A stretch of DNA of 64,000 bases. Origin: Nemophila menziesii (taxonomy: Eukaryota > Streptophyta > Magnoliopsida > Boraginales > Hydrophyllaceae). A program made the translations under genes and the position numbers. The first letter of the stretch is position 1. Each line of letters begins with the position of its first letter. The stretch spans positions 19,551,001 to 19,615,000 of the forward strand of contig JARWIR010000010.1 of the NCBI GenBank assembly GCA_029959085.1, written 5' to 3'. The notes under the pieces are model-generated. The model saw nothing but the letters and a program-made list of their open reading frames with translations. It did not search any database and was not told the DNA's origin. Below, one piece after another: positions 53,766 through 64,000 of this stretch.

Positions 53766-55099
53766 AGAACTGTTGCGTGACTCAATCCCTGTCTCATCAC
53801 GAGCTGCCAAAGACTATGTTGAGGAAATCGAGATCGGATAAATTTAAAATAAAGTAATATATATTAAATTTATTCTTTTACTTAATTACTTATTCGGTAA
53901 CACTTGATACTTCTGATAGGGACTTTTGACATGAATCTAATAAGCTCGACCCAAACTGTTTGATGGATTACAAAGGAAATGACTAAGAAATCCCGATAAG
54001 CCATTCAAAAACATATTTATGTTATATAACATTATTTTTGGTAGCCAATAACAGTTTTCGTCTTGTTTGGAACACTTATATAATCTTAAGACGGTTTTTC
54101 AGGATTTTCCTTTTGTAATATAAACCCCTTAAGACCAACAATGGTTAATATGAGGCCTATGATGATATAAAAAAGAAGTAACACTTCTTGGGGAGGGGTT
54201 TGGGTATTTCTGTCCCTTAAACTTTGTCAATAAGTCCTTAAACTCTGCAACACATTGCATTCCAGTTCTTCAACTTTGCAATTTGTCCTTTAAACTTTTA
54301 AATCAGTCCCTAAAACAGTAAAACTGTTGGGACTATTATAAATTTGAGTATTCAGAGTCCTACCGTTTGGGCTTAACATATGGTGTGTACTTAACATATT
54401 TTGTGTGCCAGTGGGAATACATAGGGTTAAACATGTTAACAATCACTCGAGATGATTACCAATCCCCAATCAACCTAGGCTTTTGATGGCTTTTGAAGTT
54501 CAAACAAAATTTAGTTTTTTGTTAAATTTATGTAATGTATTAAGACTATACTTTTGATTGTAGCATATTTTGAACTATTCGATTCACGACTTCTTGATTT
54601 GTAATGTCGAAATTGTAACTTTCATCTTTAGAAGTTTAATGATATCAACTTTTTCAGATTTTGGCATTTTCTTTTTTACTTTTTCATGTTTTAAACTTTT
54701 TTTTACTAATGTTGATCAATGAGGGTAAAAATAAGGGTAACCCGAGGTTAGGCCTTTTATTACCCTACCCTTTGGTTATCCAACCAATTCTTTAAACCAA
54801 AATATATTACCCTTGGTTTACCCTAACCTCAAAACTGGGTAAAATTAACCCGTGCTCTCCCCTATCCACAACCTATATACTCACAAATTGTTTCTTGTTG
54901 ATTGATAAAACAATGATTTTTGAGACGATCAAGATGAATTTGTTGTTTGGCATTATTCTTATTGTGTGGTAGGTAAATGTATGTCTCACGAAATATATAC
55001 GAACTGTTGTTTTTTGAATAAAAACTTAACTGTTGCCTCCAAAAGAAAATGAGCCTTGTGTATTAGTTGAGTCATCATGGACACCCGACCCAATATACC
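53766..55099. other. Gene-free stretch, no clear features
   Basis: 53770-53841 reads ELLRDSIPVSSRAAKDYVEE then IEIG and a stop, an isolated codon-like segment I cannot assign. Near 54745-54830 a short inverted repeat (GAGGTTAGG/CCTAACCTC) is seen. The remainder is AT-rich with no supported gene. Confidence 0.35.
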
Positions 55100-56790
55100 T
55101 ATCCGCGATGATTAATCCTAGCCCCTATAATCCAAAAATCTTCCACTCGAACATGATGTAACAAAACTCAATCTCTTATACGTGTCACCACACCCATGAA
55201 TCTCATCTCAACCAATAAACAAAAAAACCAGGCATACTTGGTAACTAACTCGTGTGACCTGCCAAGCATACTAGCAACATTGTTATAAAAATGTTAGGCT
55301 AGATAGTGTTCCATCAAAATTTATCCTACTTGCATTAACACGCAGACTAAAAAAATGATTATCAATATTGTAGTTACCCATACCCCTAGAGAATTACTTA
55401 TCACTATTTTTAGTGATAATACGAGTCTACTATCAAAACCTCATGTGTCTCACTATCATATTATAGTCCTAGTTGATACCTGCAAGAACATATCTTGATA
55501 TTAAATTAAGTCTTCCTCTCGTACTCAAATCTATTAGTAGTGATACAATCGCTTCACTAGGCATACCTTATCAGGCCAAATCCACCATGACTGTTGATAG
55601 TATTCTAAAGTAGCATATCCAAATAAAAATATTTAGAGATAGTCCAAAGTACTAAAGATATCACTCAATTATTAATTTTCTTTAATCGCAACATTACACA
55701 CGTGGTATGATTCACATGCTATTGTATTCATACATCATATGTGATTTCATCAAAAAACTACCGTACAAAGTATAATTAGACAATCCTCTTTATCTCAGAT
55801 TAATCCTTCAATTGATCAACCCTTTCATAGACTAGTTGAGAACTTCACATCTAATAAAATAGACTAGAAGATAGTGGGAATCTCTTTTTATAACAAATAT
55901 TATCAAAATGTCATATACATGATTGTGATCTTATCCTAACACTTTGTTAAGGCAACCGTCAAACTTATGTTTACTTCACAAAGAGTTCTTCAGACACATA
56001 ACCCGATCTCATCCTTGGACATTTCTTATGACTAAGGTTGTTCCTCGTATGGGAGTGCAAACATTTTCTATCTGACATACTTTATTATCCACACACATAT
56101 ATAATAATTAATTTTTATCATGAAAACATAAATATCATTGAATAAAATAGATACAAACATTATTCATATTGGAATTCATAAAAAAAATGCACAATGTCTA
56201 ATAGTTAGACATACATTTGATTCTTCTTAATCCTATAGATTCAAAATGACCCAATAACACATCTCTAATGATTATTTTCATAAAAGAATTTATGTGTATC
56301 TTTGTGTGGATCTATACTGCAAGGATACCTTCTTCGGTGCGATAATACCTCTTACAAAATTATAATTTATAACCATATGTATTTGTTTAAACTGTGATAC
56401 TCTGAGTCTCCCATATATCACATTACCACATAACTATCACAATGTATCATAATTACACCTCCACTACGTTTGAAAATCTTAAATGTTTAAAGAACAATTT
56501 TAACCAGACACCTTGCTGAACTACTGCTGAACATGCCACAAATTTAGCTTTCATAATGGACAAAGAATTACATATGGTAATGTAATCTATGAGAGACTCG
56601 AAGTACAATAGTTTAATCATATAAAAATATTAAGAGATAGTTAAAAGTACTAAGACTATTGGGTAAAGATATCACTCGATGAAGAAGAAAGAATCAATTC
56701 TTCATTTTATTTTATCGCAACATTACACACGTGGTATGATTCACATGCTATGGTTTTCATACATCGTATGTTATTACATCAAAAAACTAC
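55100..56790 (-). pseudogene. Copia-type retroelement remnant (RNase H end and LTR-like sequence)
   Basis: On the minus strand, about 56560-56480 reads SIMKAKFVACSAVVQQGVWL followed by KLFFKHL, matching the RNase H domain of Ty1/copia polyproteins (the STMEAEYVA...VWL block). Downstream decayed codons and a long AT-rich stretch to about 55100 look like the 3' end and LTR. A segment of about 160 bp (GATTCACATGCTAT, CATCAAAAAACTACCGT) occurs twice, at about 55610-55775 and 56640-56794. Too decayed for exact borders. Confidence 0.5.
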
Positions 56791-56794
56791 CGTG

Positions 56795-58363
56795 TGATGT
56801 CTCCTCTTTTGTTCTATATTTATATGCTTCGGAGACATCAAATTTGGTGATTATCTGGCTATTTTAATAGACTTTTAGTAATAATATGCAATATTCCAAT
56901 TTCTCTCTTATGATTTTAGTATTTTTGATTTATTAAGCTTTTGCGCGTAATATTGTGTATTTTAGTGAAAAGTTTGTAGGTTTTGAATACTAGCTAGGAG
57001 AGGATGTCGAGAATAAAGTCAAGGATCGTGTCATGGAGTCAAAGCGTGAAGACAAATGCCGAAAGAATTGAGATTTTAGAGATCCAAATATGAAAAGTTT
57101 CAAAGATTTCTGATTTCGAGCCATCTAAGAGTAGATTTAGCCGCTGACTTGTGAAGAGAAAACGTGCCCCATTGAGTTACGGAACTTTAGCAACTGGAAT
57201 TAGGTCAATCGGAGCTAAAACGAGTCGGTTAGAGCTGTTTTAGTCGAGGTGGTGCAGCAGTTACGGGATTTGGGGCTAAGATAATGGACTTGGGCCTTTA
57301 TTATTTCATTTAATCATTAGCTAAGGTCCAAGTCCGATTTTACTAAGTATAAATAGGGTTTTTGACTTCTATTTTTCACACAACTCATTATTTACAAAGT
57401 CAGACAAGAAGAAAAGAAGCAGAAGGAAGGAAGAGAAGAAGGTTGGAGTTGGAGACTGTCTATATCTCCATCTTGCAGCCGAATCAACCTCCTAATTAGG
57501 TTTATTATTTTCATTTTTGTAAAACAGATTATGAATTCCTTTTTATTTATTTTCTTAGTTTTCACAATTATGAGCTAATTTCATTAAGTACTTGAGAACG
57601 CGTAATGGATTGAACCATAATTTATTTCATTCTATGTCTTTGAATTTGGGATTAATTCAATTTAAATCGAATTGGGTATTTAATATTTTTCTTTAATTTA
57701 CACTTATTGACTATTATTGAAGTCATGAATCAATATTAGGTATTCGTACTTAGGCTATTCCAATTAGTGGCAATTGGATCACCTTGATGGGGGGTTTAGG
57801 TACGGAACTAGTTAACGAATGTAGGATAGAAATTATTTGACCTTGACAGGCTTAATTAATCTTACGGCCAATTGGGTAATTAGGTTTTAATCATTCGAAG
57901 GTGGACTATATTCACCCTGACGGGGTTTGTAGCACCTGAGAAGAGCGCCTTAGTCCACCCTGACGGGGGTAAGGAGATAATTGAATCCCGACCAATATTA
58001 TTTACCGAATTCGTCCCTTAAACAATACATGGAATGATTTGATTTAGGTGAAATCCCAGCGCTACTCGAGTGATCTCTCTCATATCTTGCGTCCAACTCA
58101 TTTTACTTGCGTCTAGTCTTTTATTTGCCTTAATTTAGTCTTTTTAATTAATGTCTTAGTTATTAGAAAAACAACCAAACAATCTTATAATCATTTATCT
58201 TCTTTCCCGTGAAATTAAACACTACTTGATAAGCATTAGAGTCAACCAATCCGTTCCTGCGAACGAATCTGTTATCACATATATTACTTGGGATAACCGT
58301 ACACTTGCGGTTGTGGTTCTCCTTACTTATTGCATTTATTTTAGAACACACTAAGGACCACCA
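56795..58363 (+). repeat. Left LTR of RT-C
   Basis: 1569 bp from TGATGTCTCC to GGACCACCA. GAGACATCA at 56832-56840 inverts the first nine bases. A TATA box (TATAAATA) is at 57349-57356, then a CTTCTATTTTTCACAC-type start region. It carries GCGAACGAATCTG near the 3' end, as in RT-A and RT-B. Confidence 0.85.
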
Positions 58364-58369
58364 AGTTTT

Positions 58370-58387
58370 TGGCGCTGCTGCCGGGGA
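58370..58387 (+). promoter_or_regulatory. Primer binding site of RT-C (tRNA-Asp type)
   Basis: TGGCGCTGCTGCCGGGGA lies six bases after the LTR, the same spacing as in RT-B, and is a 16-of-18 match to the Athila-type tRNA-Asp site. Confidence 0.8.
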
Positions 58388-58492
58388 CGGTAGCGTGTGA
58401 CCCTGGTGTTTATCCTTTAGTGTTAGTTGCATTTTTATTTTTTCAGTTTTATGCTTGTTTGTTTATCTTTTTCAGGTTTTTAGGTTTGGTGT

Positions 58493-61368
58493 ATGCGAAG
58501 GAGACTCTTTAAGGATCTTGAGCCATTACCTCTGATCCTTAATAATCCAGAATCATTAATCAGACTTGCTAACAAGAGAAGGAAAGAACAAGAAGCACTA
58601 GAAGTAGAAAGACTAGCGAACGAAATGGATAACCTTAACATTCATAATGAACAACAAGTTCAACTAGATGCGAATGGCCATCCAATAGAGCCACAAGGTC
58701 TTAACCCTCCAGTACCACCAGTTCTCCCTAATCCTCCTGTTCAAATCCAAATAGCTGACCCATGGTTTCTTACCGGTCCAGCACAAGAACCATTCATTGC
58801 CCCTCCTCTTGGGATTGGCCCAGCTAATATCGATGTTCCGAGATTCCGTCCAGTTTCGGGTATGCTAGCTCAGTTTCAGAATTTCGGAAATTTTCGTGGC
58901 AAGCCCGGAGAAGATCCGCTACGCGCAGTACAAACATTTATGCAAATATACGATTCATACATCATGCAAGGAGTAACAAGGGAGCAAATGTGTTTTGATA
59001 CATTTAGATTTTTCTTAATAGATTGAGTGAGTGATTGGCATGACTCGCAAGAACCAGGAAAGATTACGAATTGGGAACAGTTATAGGCTGCGTTTTTTGA
59101 CAGATATTATCCGTCCAACATGAGGTTAGATGCTCAACTCGAGTTAACACATTTCCGACAAGAGTATGATGAAGCGTTAGGTAGAAGTTGGTCGAGATTT
59201 CAGAAATGCTTACGAAGAGTCCCTAATCATGACCTTTCCGAACAACAGTAATTGAAAATTTTCTATAACGGTCTTGAGGAGAGTTCACGAAAGGATTTAG
59301 ATTTATTATGTGGTGGTGCGTTTTTACGAGTTCAACCCGTTCACGCACGAATTATTTTGGATAGGACAGTTGATAATGAAGTAGGGTGGAATACTGTGAG
59401 AACACCAGTAAAAGGGGGAGTTAACAATGTCAACATTGAAGAAAAGTTCACCTCCTTAGAGAACAAAATACAAACTACTTTGGAACAACAACTGAAGCAA
59501 CTCACCTTAGCCGTGAAAGAAGGTTTTTCGAATAGAAGGGTTGAAGTAAATGCCGCACAAGAAGTTTATGGGTGTTCGTATTGTGGTGTGAATAATCATG
59601 AATGGGAGAATTGTCAGAATAATCAAGAGGCTGTGATGTTTGTTTCCAACAAAGGAAATTCCAATTCGAATGGTAATGGATATCAACTTAACAGAAACCA
59701 TCCTGGGTTTCAGTATTCAAATCCTGATGGGGCAGCAAATCCGACTCACACATATCAGCCACGTTCCCAAGGTAACAACTATAATCCAAGACCTCAGAAT
59801 CTTTATCAAGGAGGACAGAATCAAGGAAACTATGCTCAGAGACAACCTCCTCAAGATAATTACGATGACACCATGAACCAGAAAGCCTTACCTGCTCAAC
59901 CACAAGAAGGTGAAAATAAACTTCAGAAAACCATAGAACAATTGATTGCCCTACATGCACAGTCAATCCAAAGGCAACAAGCTGCTGAAGCACACATTCA
60001 GATGTTAGAGACTCAAGTTTTGCAAATGACAAAACAACTGAATCAGCGTCCCCAAGGGCAACTTCCTAGTGACACTGAAAATCCAATCCAAATCGAAGAT
60101 TGCAAAATCATCTCTCTCAGAAGTGGTAAGAACCTTCCTCCACCTCCTTTTCCTGTTATGAAAGAGAAGGAAGTTGCTAGAAACGAAAAATATGTGGTGG
60201 ATAAGGATAAAGAAGTTGAAGTAGAAGAAGTGGAGAGACCTATTGAAGTTTTGAAAAAGAACGATGATATTATAATAAACCGTCCTCCTCCACCATTTCC
60301 ATCAAGAGTTCAAAAGAAGGGTGATATGGCTGATTATAAAAAATTATTTAACAAGGTAAGAGGTCTTAGCATAAATATTCTGTTGTTAGAAGCTATTAGA
60401 GATGTACCCAAGTATGATAAGTTTCTGAAAAGGGCCCTTACCAACAAACTGCCATATTGCAATAATGAGATGATCGGTTTACCTGAAGAATGCAGTGCAA
60501 TATGTCAGAATAAGTTACGTCCCAAACTACTTGATCCTGGGAGCTTTACAATTCCGATATCTATTGGTAGTGAGTGGAAAGGAAAAGCGCTATGTGATTT
60601 GGTTGCAAGTATTAATCTTATGCCCAAATCAATCTTTGAGAAATTAAAGATAGGTGATGCGAAACCGACATCGATGGTCTTACAGATGGCTGACAGATCC
60701 CTCGTACATCCAGAGGGACGAATAGAAGATGTCCTCGTCAAGGTAGGTACGTTAATTTTCCCCGTTGATTTTGTTATACTTGATTACGACGCGGATAGGA
60801 ACGTCTCCATTATCTTGGGAAGACCATTCCTAGCCACATGGCGTACTTTAACTGATGTAGAAAATGGAGAAATGATTATGAGAATCTAAGACGAGGAGGT
60901 GAAGTTCAACATGTTCAGACCAATGAAATTTCCAGATTCCAAGGAGGATTGCTTTCGTGTAGATGTAGTTGAACAGGTACCATAAGAGCCAACTAAGGTT
61001 GTGGAAACCTTAGGAGTGGAGGAAAAAGAGCTAAGAAAGAAACCACCAATTAAAGTTCCTCCAAATCCTAAGGGAAGTACACACCTTGATCATGCAAAGA
61101 AGAAAAACAAAGCACGTGCCACGAAGGTTCCAAAAGAACCTAAGAAAGAAAGAAAGAAAAGGGAGTTCAGAATAGGCGAAGAAGTTGCAATGAAAAAGCC
61201 TGACACTCCTCGAAGGTGCGTGAATCCAAGAGCTCTTGGCTAGGACCATTCATGGTTACAAAGGTTATCTCGGATAAACTAGTTGGAATCAAAGCCAAAG
61301 GATGCAAATTTCAATTAGCAAATATTGACAACCTCACTCACTGCTGGGGAGGTTATGTCAAAGAATGA
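58493..61368 (+). pseudogene. RT-C gag-protease with integrase-C-terminus-like tail, no pol
   Basis: One register from ATG 58493 to about 61200. N-terminal basic and Pro-rich part. Gag capsid domain at about 58860-59330 (GKPGEDPLRAVQTFMQIYDS, FFDRYYPSN, YDEALGRSWSRF). Zinc knuckle CSYCGVNNHEWENC near 59570. Tyr/Asn/Gln-rich region and coiled coil (QMLETQVLQMTKQLNQ). RPPPPFPSRV. Retropepsin-like ALCDLVASINLMPKSIF, where the usual DLGAS has become DLVAS, and IILGRPFLAT. After a basic linker (KEPKKERKKREF) and a frame shift near 61235: WLGPFMVTKVIS and LTHCWGGYVKE to TGA 61366-61368. Stops at 59024, 59084, 59249, 60887, 60983. RT, RNase H and integrase core are absent, exactly as in RT-B. Confidence 0.8.
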
Positions 61369-61608
61369 TGCATAAGGTAATCCGTCGAGCTTAACGACGT
61401 TAAACAAAAGCTATTTCAATTGTATATTAGTTTATTGCTTTTATGTCTTTAAATTCTTAGTGTAAATTAGAGTAATGGTCTTTTATTTAGTGTTTATTTT
61501 TTAGAAATGAGAAAGATTGGTGTTTTTGATGATTACAGGAGTGAAGGTCACGAGTTTGGGGTAGTTAGAACGAAAAAGAATGAAAATTTTGGGTTCCAAT
61601 ACAGTAGA

Positions 61609-62176
61609 AACCGGGTACCCGGTTTTTAGAAACAGGGAACCCGTTTTTGGTACTGTACCCTAGGTATCAAAATTTCGGAAGATCATAACTTGATGCTCGG
61701 AAGTCAGAATTAACTTTTTCTTGAGCCTAAACCGCATAACTTTTTGATATCTATCCAATGTTGAAGTCTAAAAGTTCGCATGAACAGCTAAAAGTTTATG
61801 ACCTGTGCGTAAAGGGAGACGCAGTCGTGGTGCAAAATGAAGAAAACGTAATTCTGAGAAAAATGGTAACTCCAATGGAAAATTTGAGTAGCACAATGGA
61901 TCGGGAGCACAATTTACACTAAAAATGAGTATAAGGTTTGCAAAAATCGGAGGTGTAGGCAAGGAGAAGTCGAAAAAATAAGATGGAAATTTTCTGCGCG
62001 AATACGCAACCCTTGCGTCCAGCGAGTTGGCAAATCCGCGCGCGAATAGCCAACCCGTTTTTCACAAGTCGGGTACCCAGTTTCAAAAACCAACTCTCTG
62101 ACCATTGCGTAGCCATAGACGCAAGGTCATTGCGTCCAAAAAAAATGGGTACCCGGTTTCGGAAATGTGGGGCCCC
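61609..62176. repeat. Palindrome field of RT-C
   Basis: AACCGGGTACCCGGTT (61609-61624) is a perfect 16-bp palindrome. GGGTACCC recurs at 62071-62078 and 62147-62154, GGGGCCCC at 62169-62176, and GGGAACCC near 61636. A different palindrome family from RT-A and RT-B, at the same place in the element. It is followed by a G-poor stretch (62200-62390) like those of RT-A and RT-B. Confidence 0.85.
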
Positions 62177-62404
62177 GGTTTCTGTCGGCGAAAATTGACC
62201 TAATACTTGAGACAACCTTATTTTTTCCTCTCCTTTGGCCTCCAACACATGAAACACCATTGATGACGAACCAAAGCTCCAAACACACTCAAATTCCATC
62301 ATCAAAACACCAAAATATCACCAATCCACCACTTTAAACATCATCCAAACACATAATCATACCATAAATCTTCCTAAAACACAGTTAAAAGGATTTCAAG
62401 TTTA

Positions 62405-63010
62405 ATGATCAAATGGGTTAAACCCCCGAATGGCGTTAAGTTAAACGTTGATGGTAGTTTTGATACAGTTAAAAGAAGTGCGGGTATAGGTGGTTTATTA
62501 CGTGATAAAAATGGCTCATGTGTTGCCGGTTTCATTGGGCCATGTTTGGTTGATTCGCCACTTATGTCGGAATTGTTAGTGCTTCATTACGGACTTAAAT
62601 GGGTCATTGGCAAAGGTTTTAAAGATATCTACACTGAGACTGACTCGAAGGAGCTCCATGCGCTAATGAAGGGCAGTGGGAGCTCAAGTAGTCTTTATGT
62701 ATTGGACTCGAGGGAGTTCCATGCGTTAATGATGGGCGGGGGGAACTCAGGTAGTCACTATGGTATGTTGGCGCTAGAATTCCAAGAGATGCTACATAGA
62801 TAAGTTAGCAAAGGAGGGAGCATTCATGCTCACAGCACCAGTTGAGTTTGAAGATCCTCCTGATTATCTTTGGAGCTATATTACAAAATATAGGAGTGAA
62901 CGTGCAAATTCTAGAGTTGTACTAGTTTAATAATTATGTTATTTTGGATTGTTTTTCCTTGTAACCTTGTTCTAATCGGCTGTTAAAGCCTCATATGTAT
63001 GAAAAAAAAG
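62405..63010 (+). mobile_element. LINE-2: 3' fragment with RNase H domain
   Basis: 62405-62803 encodes WVKPPNGVKLNVDGSFDTVK, AGIGGLLRD, SELLVLHYGLKW and YTETDSKELHALM, an RVT_3 RNase H with its catalytic Asp, Glu and Asp. The ETDSKEL region is duplicated (VLDSREFHALM), pushing the end out of frame. Decayed codons follow to about 62930, then a 3' UTR ending CTCATATGTATGAAAAAAAA at about 63009. Severe 5' truncation typical of target-primed insertion. It terminates RT-C. Confidence 0.75.
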
Positions 63011-63022
63011 AGTATTACTTTT

Positions 63023-63066
63023 GCTTAACACGATCCCGGTTTAGGGTCTCCCATGTAATAAAAAAA
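63023..63066 (+). mobile_element. 44-bp SINE 3' end with its own target duplication
   Basis: Flanked by AGTATTACTTTT at 63011-63022 and 63067-63078 (perfect 12 bp). Its end GGGTCTCCCATGTAATAAAA resembles the end of the SINE at 28776-28903 (GGCTCTCCTATGTAACAAAA), so it is a very short 5'-truncated member of that family. Confidence 0.7.
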
Positions 63067-63531
63067 AGTATTACTTTTATCGAATTTCCAATTTCCGTAA
63101 TCTTTATTTCCAAATTTCTTGCCTTTCCTAATTTCCAATTGCAAGCAAAGAAACAACCAACCTTTTACAAAAACTCTTAAAGATCTTTGCAAATTGCACA
63201 TAATATATCTCTATAACACATAATATATATAGGTTCATGACCAAACATGACATCAATCTGCTATTTCGGTGTAGCACGTAACATAAGAACTAACAGCACA
63301 ATTAACGAAAAAAGATATGAACTATAGGGTAATAATGCATCGCAAATTAATATGCTGAGATATGATTATGAACAAATCTGCAAATCTGCCTATCAAATTT
63401 TCTATATGTAACAGAAAGTACAAAGCTGGAAATAATTATTCGGTATTAATATAAAATCCCGCTACGAGAATGAACATGCAAAGACTGAAATGACCTAGTC
63501 TATGAAGAATGTTGTACTCTACTTTACATTT

Positions 63532-64000
63532 TCATTGTTTACCAGTATCACAACATTTAAATGCGTCTTTAAGCTTTCCGAATGGTCCTTTACGATTAGG
63601 CTTGTCTTCACCTTCCTCGATTTCAGGCATAGAAACACCGATCTGTATAAAAGCACGTACAAGATCTACATGAACTTGTACTAAATCAGACTTAAAGGTG
63701 TCGGACGGGTTAACAAGCCTTGAAGAAGATGCGCCATCCACAGTATATATTCCAACTAAACAATCACCATTATCGTAAGCTTTAATAGCTGCCAATATAG
63801 TTGATCCTTTCAAACGAAAATGTTCAACTAACTGATCAAAATACGGGGTTTCAGCTTGAATATTGTAAATCATAGTCTTAAGAGATTTAATAAAAGTTTT
63901 CTCGTTATAAGCATTGGATGCGTTTGAAACTCTATTGCTCCTTTTACCTAAAGAATCGTTAGTATCCTAATTGTAGTAAGGCTCAACATTCAGAATCAAT
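63532..64000 (-). pseudogene. PHO2/UBC24-like E2 copy 3, C-terminal part with nonsense codon
   Basis: The gene runs off the right edge of the window on the minus strand. The visible part matches the C-terminal 150 residues of copies 1 and 2: NAYNEKTFIKSLKTMIYNIQ, AETPYFDQLVEHFRLKGSTI, GDCLVGIYTVDGASSSR and the tail FGKLKDAFKCCDTGKQ. One codon is missing in DQL-VEH relative to copy 1. In-frame TAG at 63969-63967 replaces the GAG found in copy 1 (YYN-stop-DTND versus FYNEPTYD). The UBC core with the catalytic cysteine is outside the window. Any product would end before this region, so I call it a pseudogene. Confidence 0.75.

Larger units (their letters stand above)
56795..62400 (+). mobile_element. 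RT-C: gypsy-like retroelement, 3' part missing
   Basis: Left LTR, primer site, gag-protease with an integrase-like tail, palindrome field and G-poor zone, then cut off by a LINE fragment at about 62405. No right LTR or polypurine tract in the window. Its layout is that of RT-B, but it retains the gag core and zinc knuckle. Many in-frame stops show it is old. Confidence 0.8.

Noticed and set aside
62405..62803. Independent RNase H host gene
   Set aside because: Context (3' UTR, A-tail, truncation at the domain start) is that of a LINE 3' fragment.

Overview
The window looks like repeat-dense intergenic DNA from a dicot angiosperm nuclear genome. It is AT-rich, has plant-type introns, and holds CACTA (En/Spm), hAT (RICESLEEPER-like), L1-type LINE, gypsy and copia retroelements, tRNA-derived SINEs and several MITEs. 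The only host-type protein-coding genes I recognise are three copies of a PHO2/UBC24-like ubiquitin-conjugating (E2) gene, all on the minus strand. Two are intact (12656-13561 and 27452-28372). The third, cut by the right window edge, carries a nonsense codon (63532-64000). I cannot name the species.

Layout. 1-11082: the 3' portion of a CACTA element (CACTA-1) with a decayed TNP2-type transposase and a decayed second gene; a LINE (about 1990-7860) sits in a transposase intron. 11083-16640: a MITE, the first E2 copy, and two more small TIR elements, one of them inside a minus-strand LTR remnant. 16690-22681: a 5'-truncated gypsy-like retroelement (RT-A). 22683-26560: a minus-strand CACTA remnant (CACTA-3). 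26946-29519: the second E2 copy and two SINEs. 29520-50055: a second CACTA element (CACTA-2) of the CACTA-1 family. CACTA-2 carries a complete LTR retroelement (RT-B, 32873-41093, 5-bp target duplication) in its transposase exon, and a complete hAT element (43696-48700, 8-bp target duplication) in an exon of its second gene. 50056-56794: a Stowaway-like MITE, another minus-strand LTR remnant, a hAT fragment and a copia remnant. 56795-62400: a third gypsy-like element (RT-C), cut off by a LINE 3' fragment. 63023-64000: a 44-bp SINE 3' end and the third E2 copy.

The two CACTA copies and the E2 paralogues supply empty sites for each other, so several insertions can be fixed to the base. The least familiar biology is in the three retroelements RT-A, RT-B and RT-C. 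RT-B and RT-C share an LTR start and a tRNA-Asp-type primer site, and encode a retropepsin joined directly to an integrase-C-terminus-like tail, with no reverse transcriptase, RNase H or integrase core between. RT-A has kept only the gag part. All three have, just after the coding region, a GC-rich field of near-perfect palindromes whose sequence differs between copies while its position is kept. RT-A and RT-B also carry polypurine-tract-like motifs inside the element, and all three LTRs start with a 9-bp inverted repeat. RT-B additionally lacks the gag core and zinc knuckle and has LTRs differing at about 21 of 1514 positions, so it looks like a recently mobile, trans-dependent element. CACTA-1 and CACTA-2 both carry 40-bp tandem arrays rich in TTGAC motifs between their two genes, and the hAT element contains a chain of five long hairpins upstream of its transposase.
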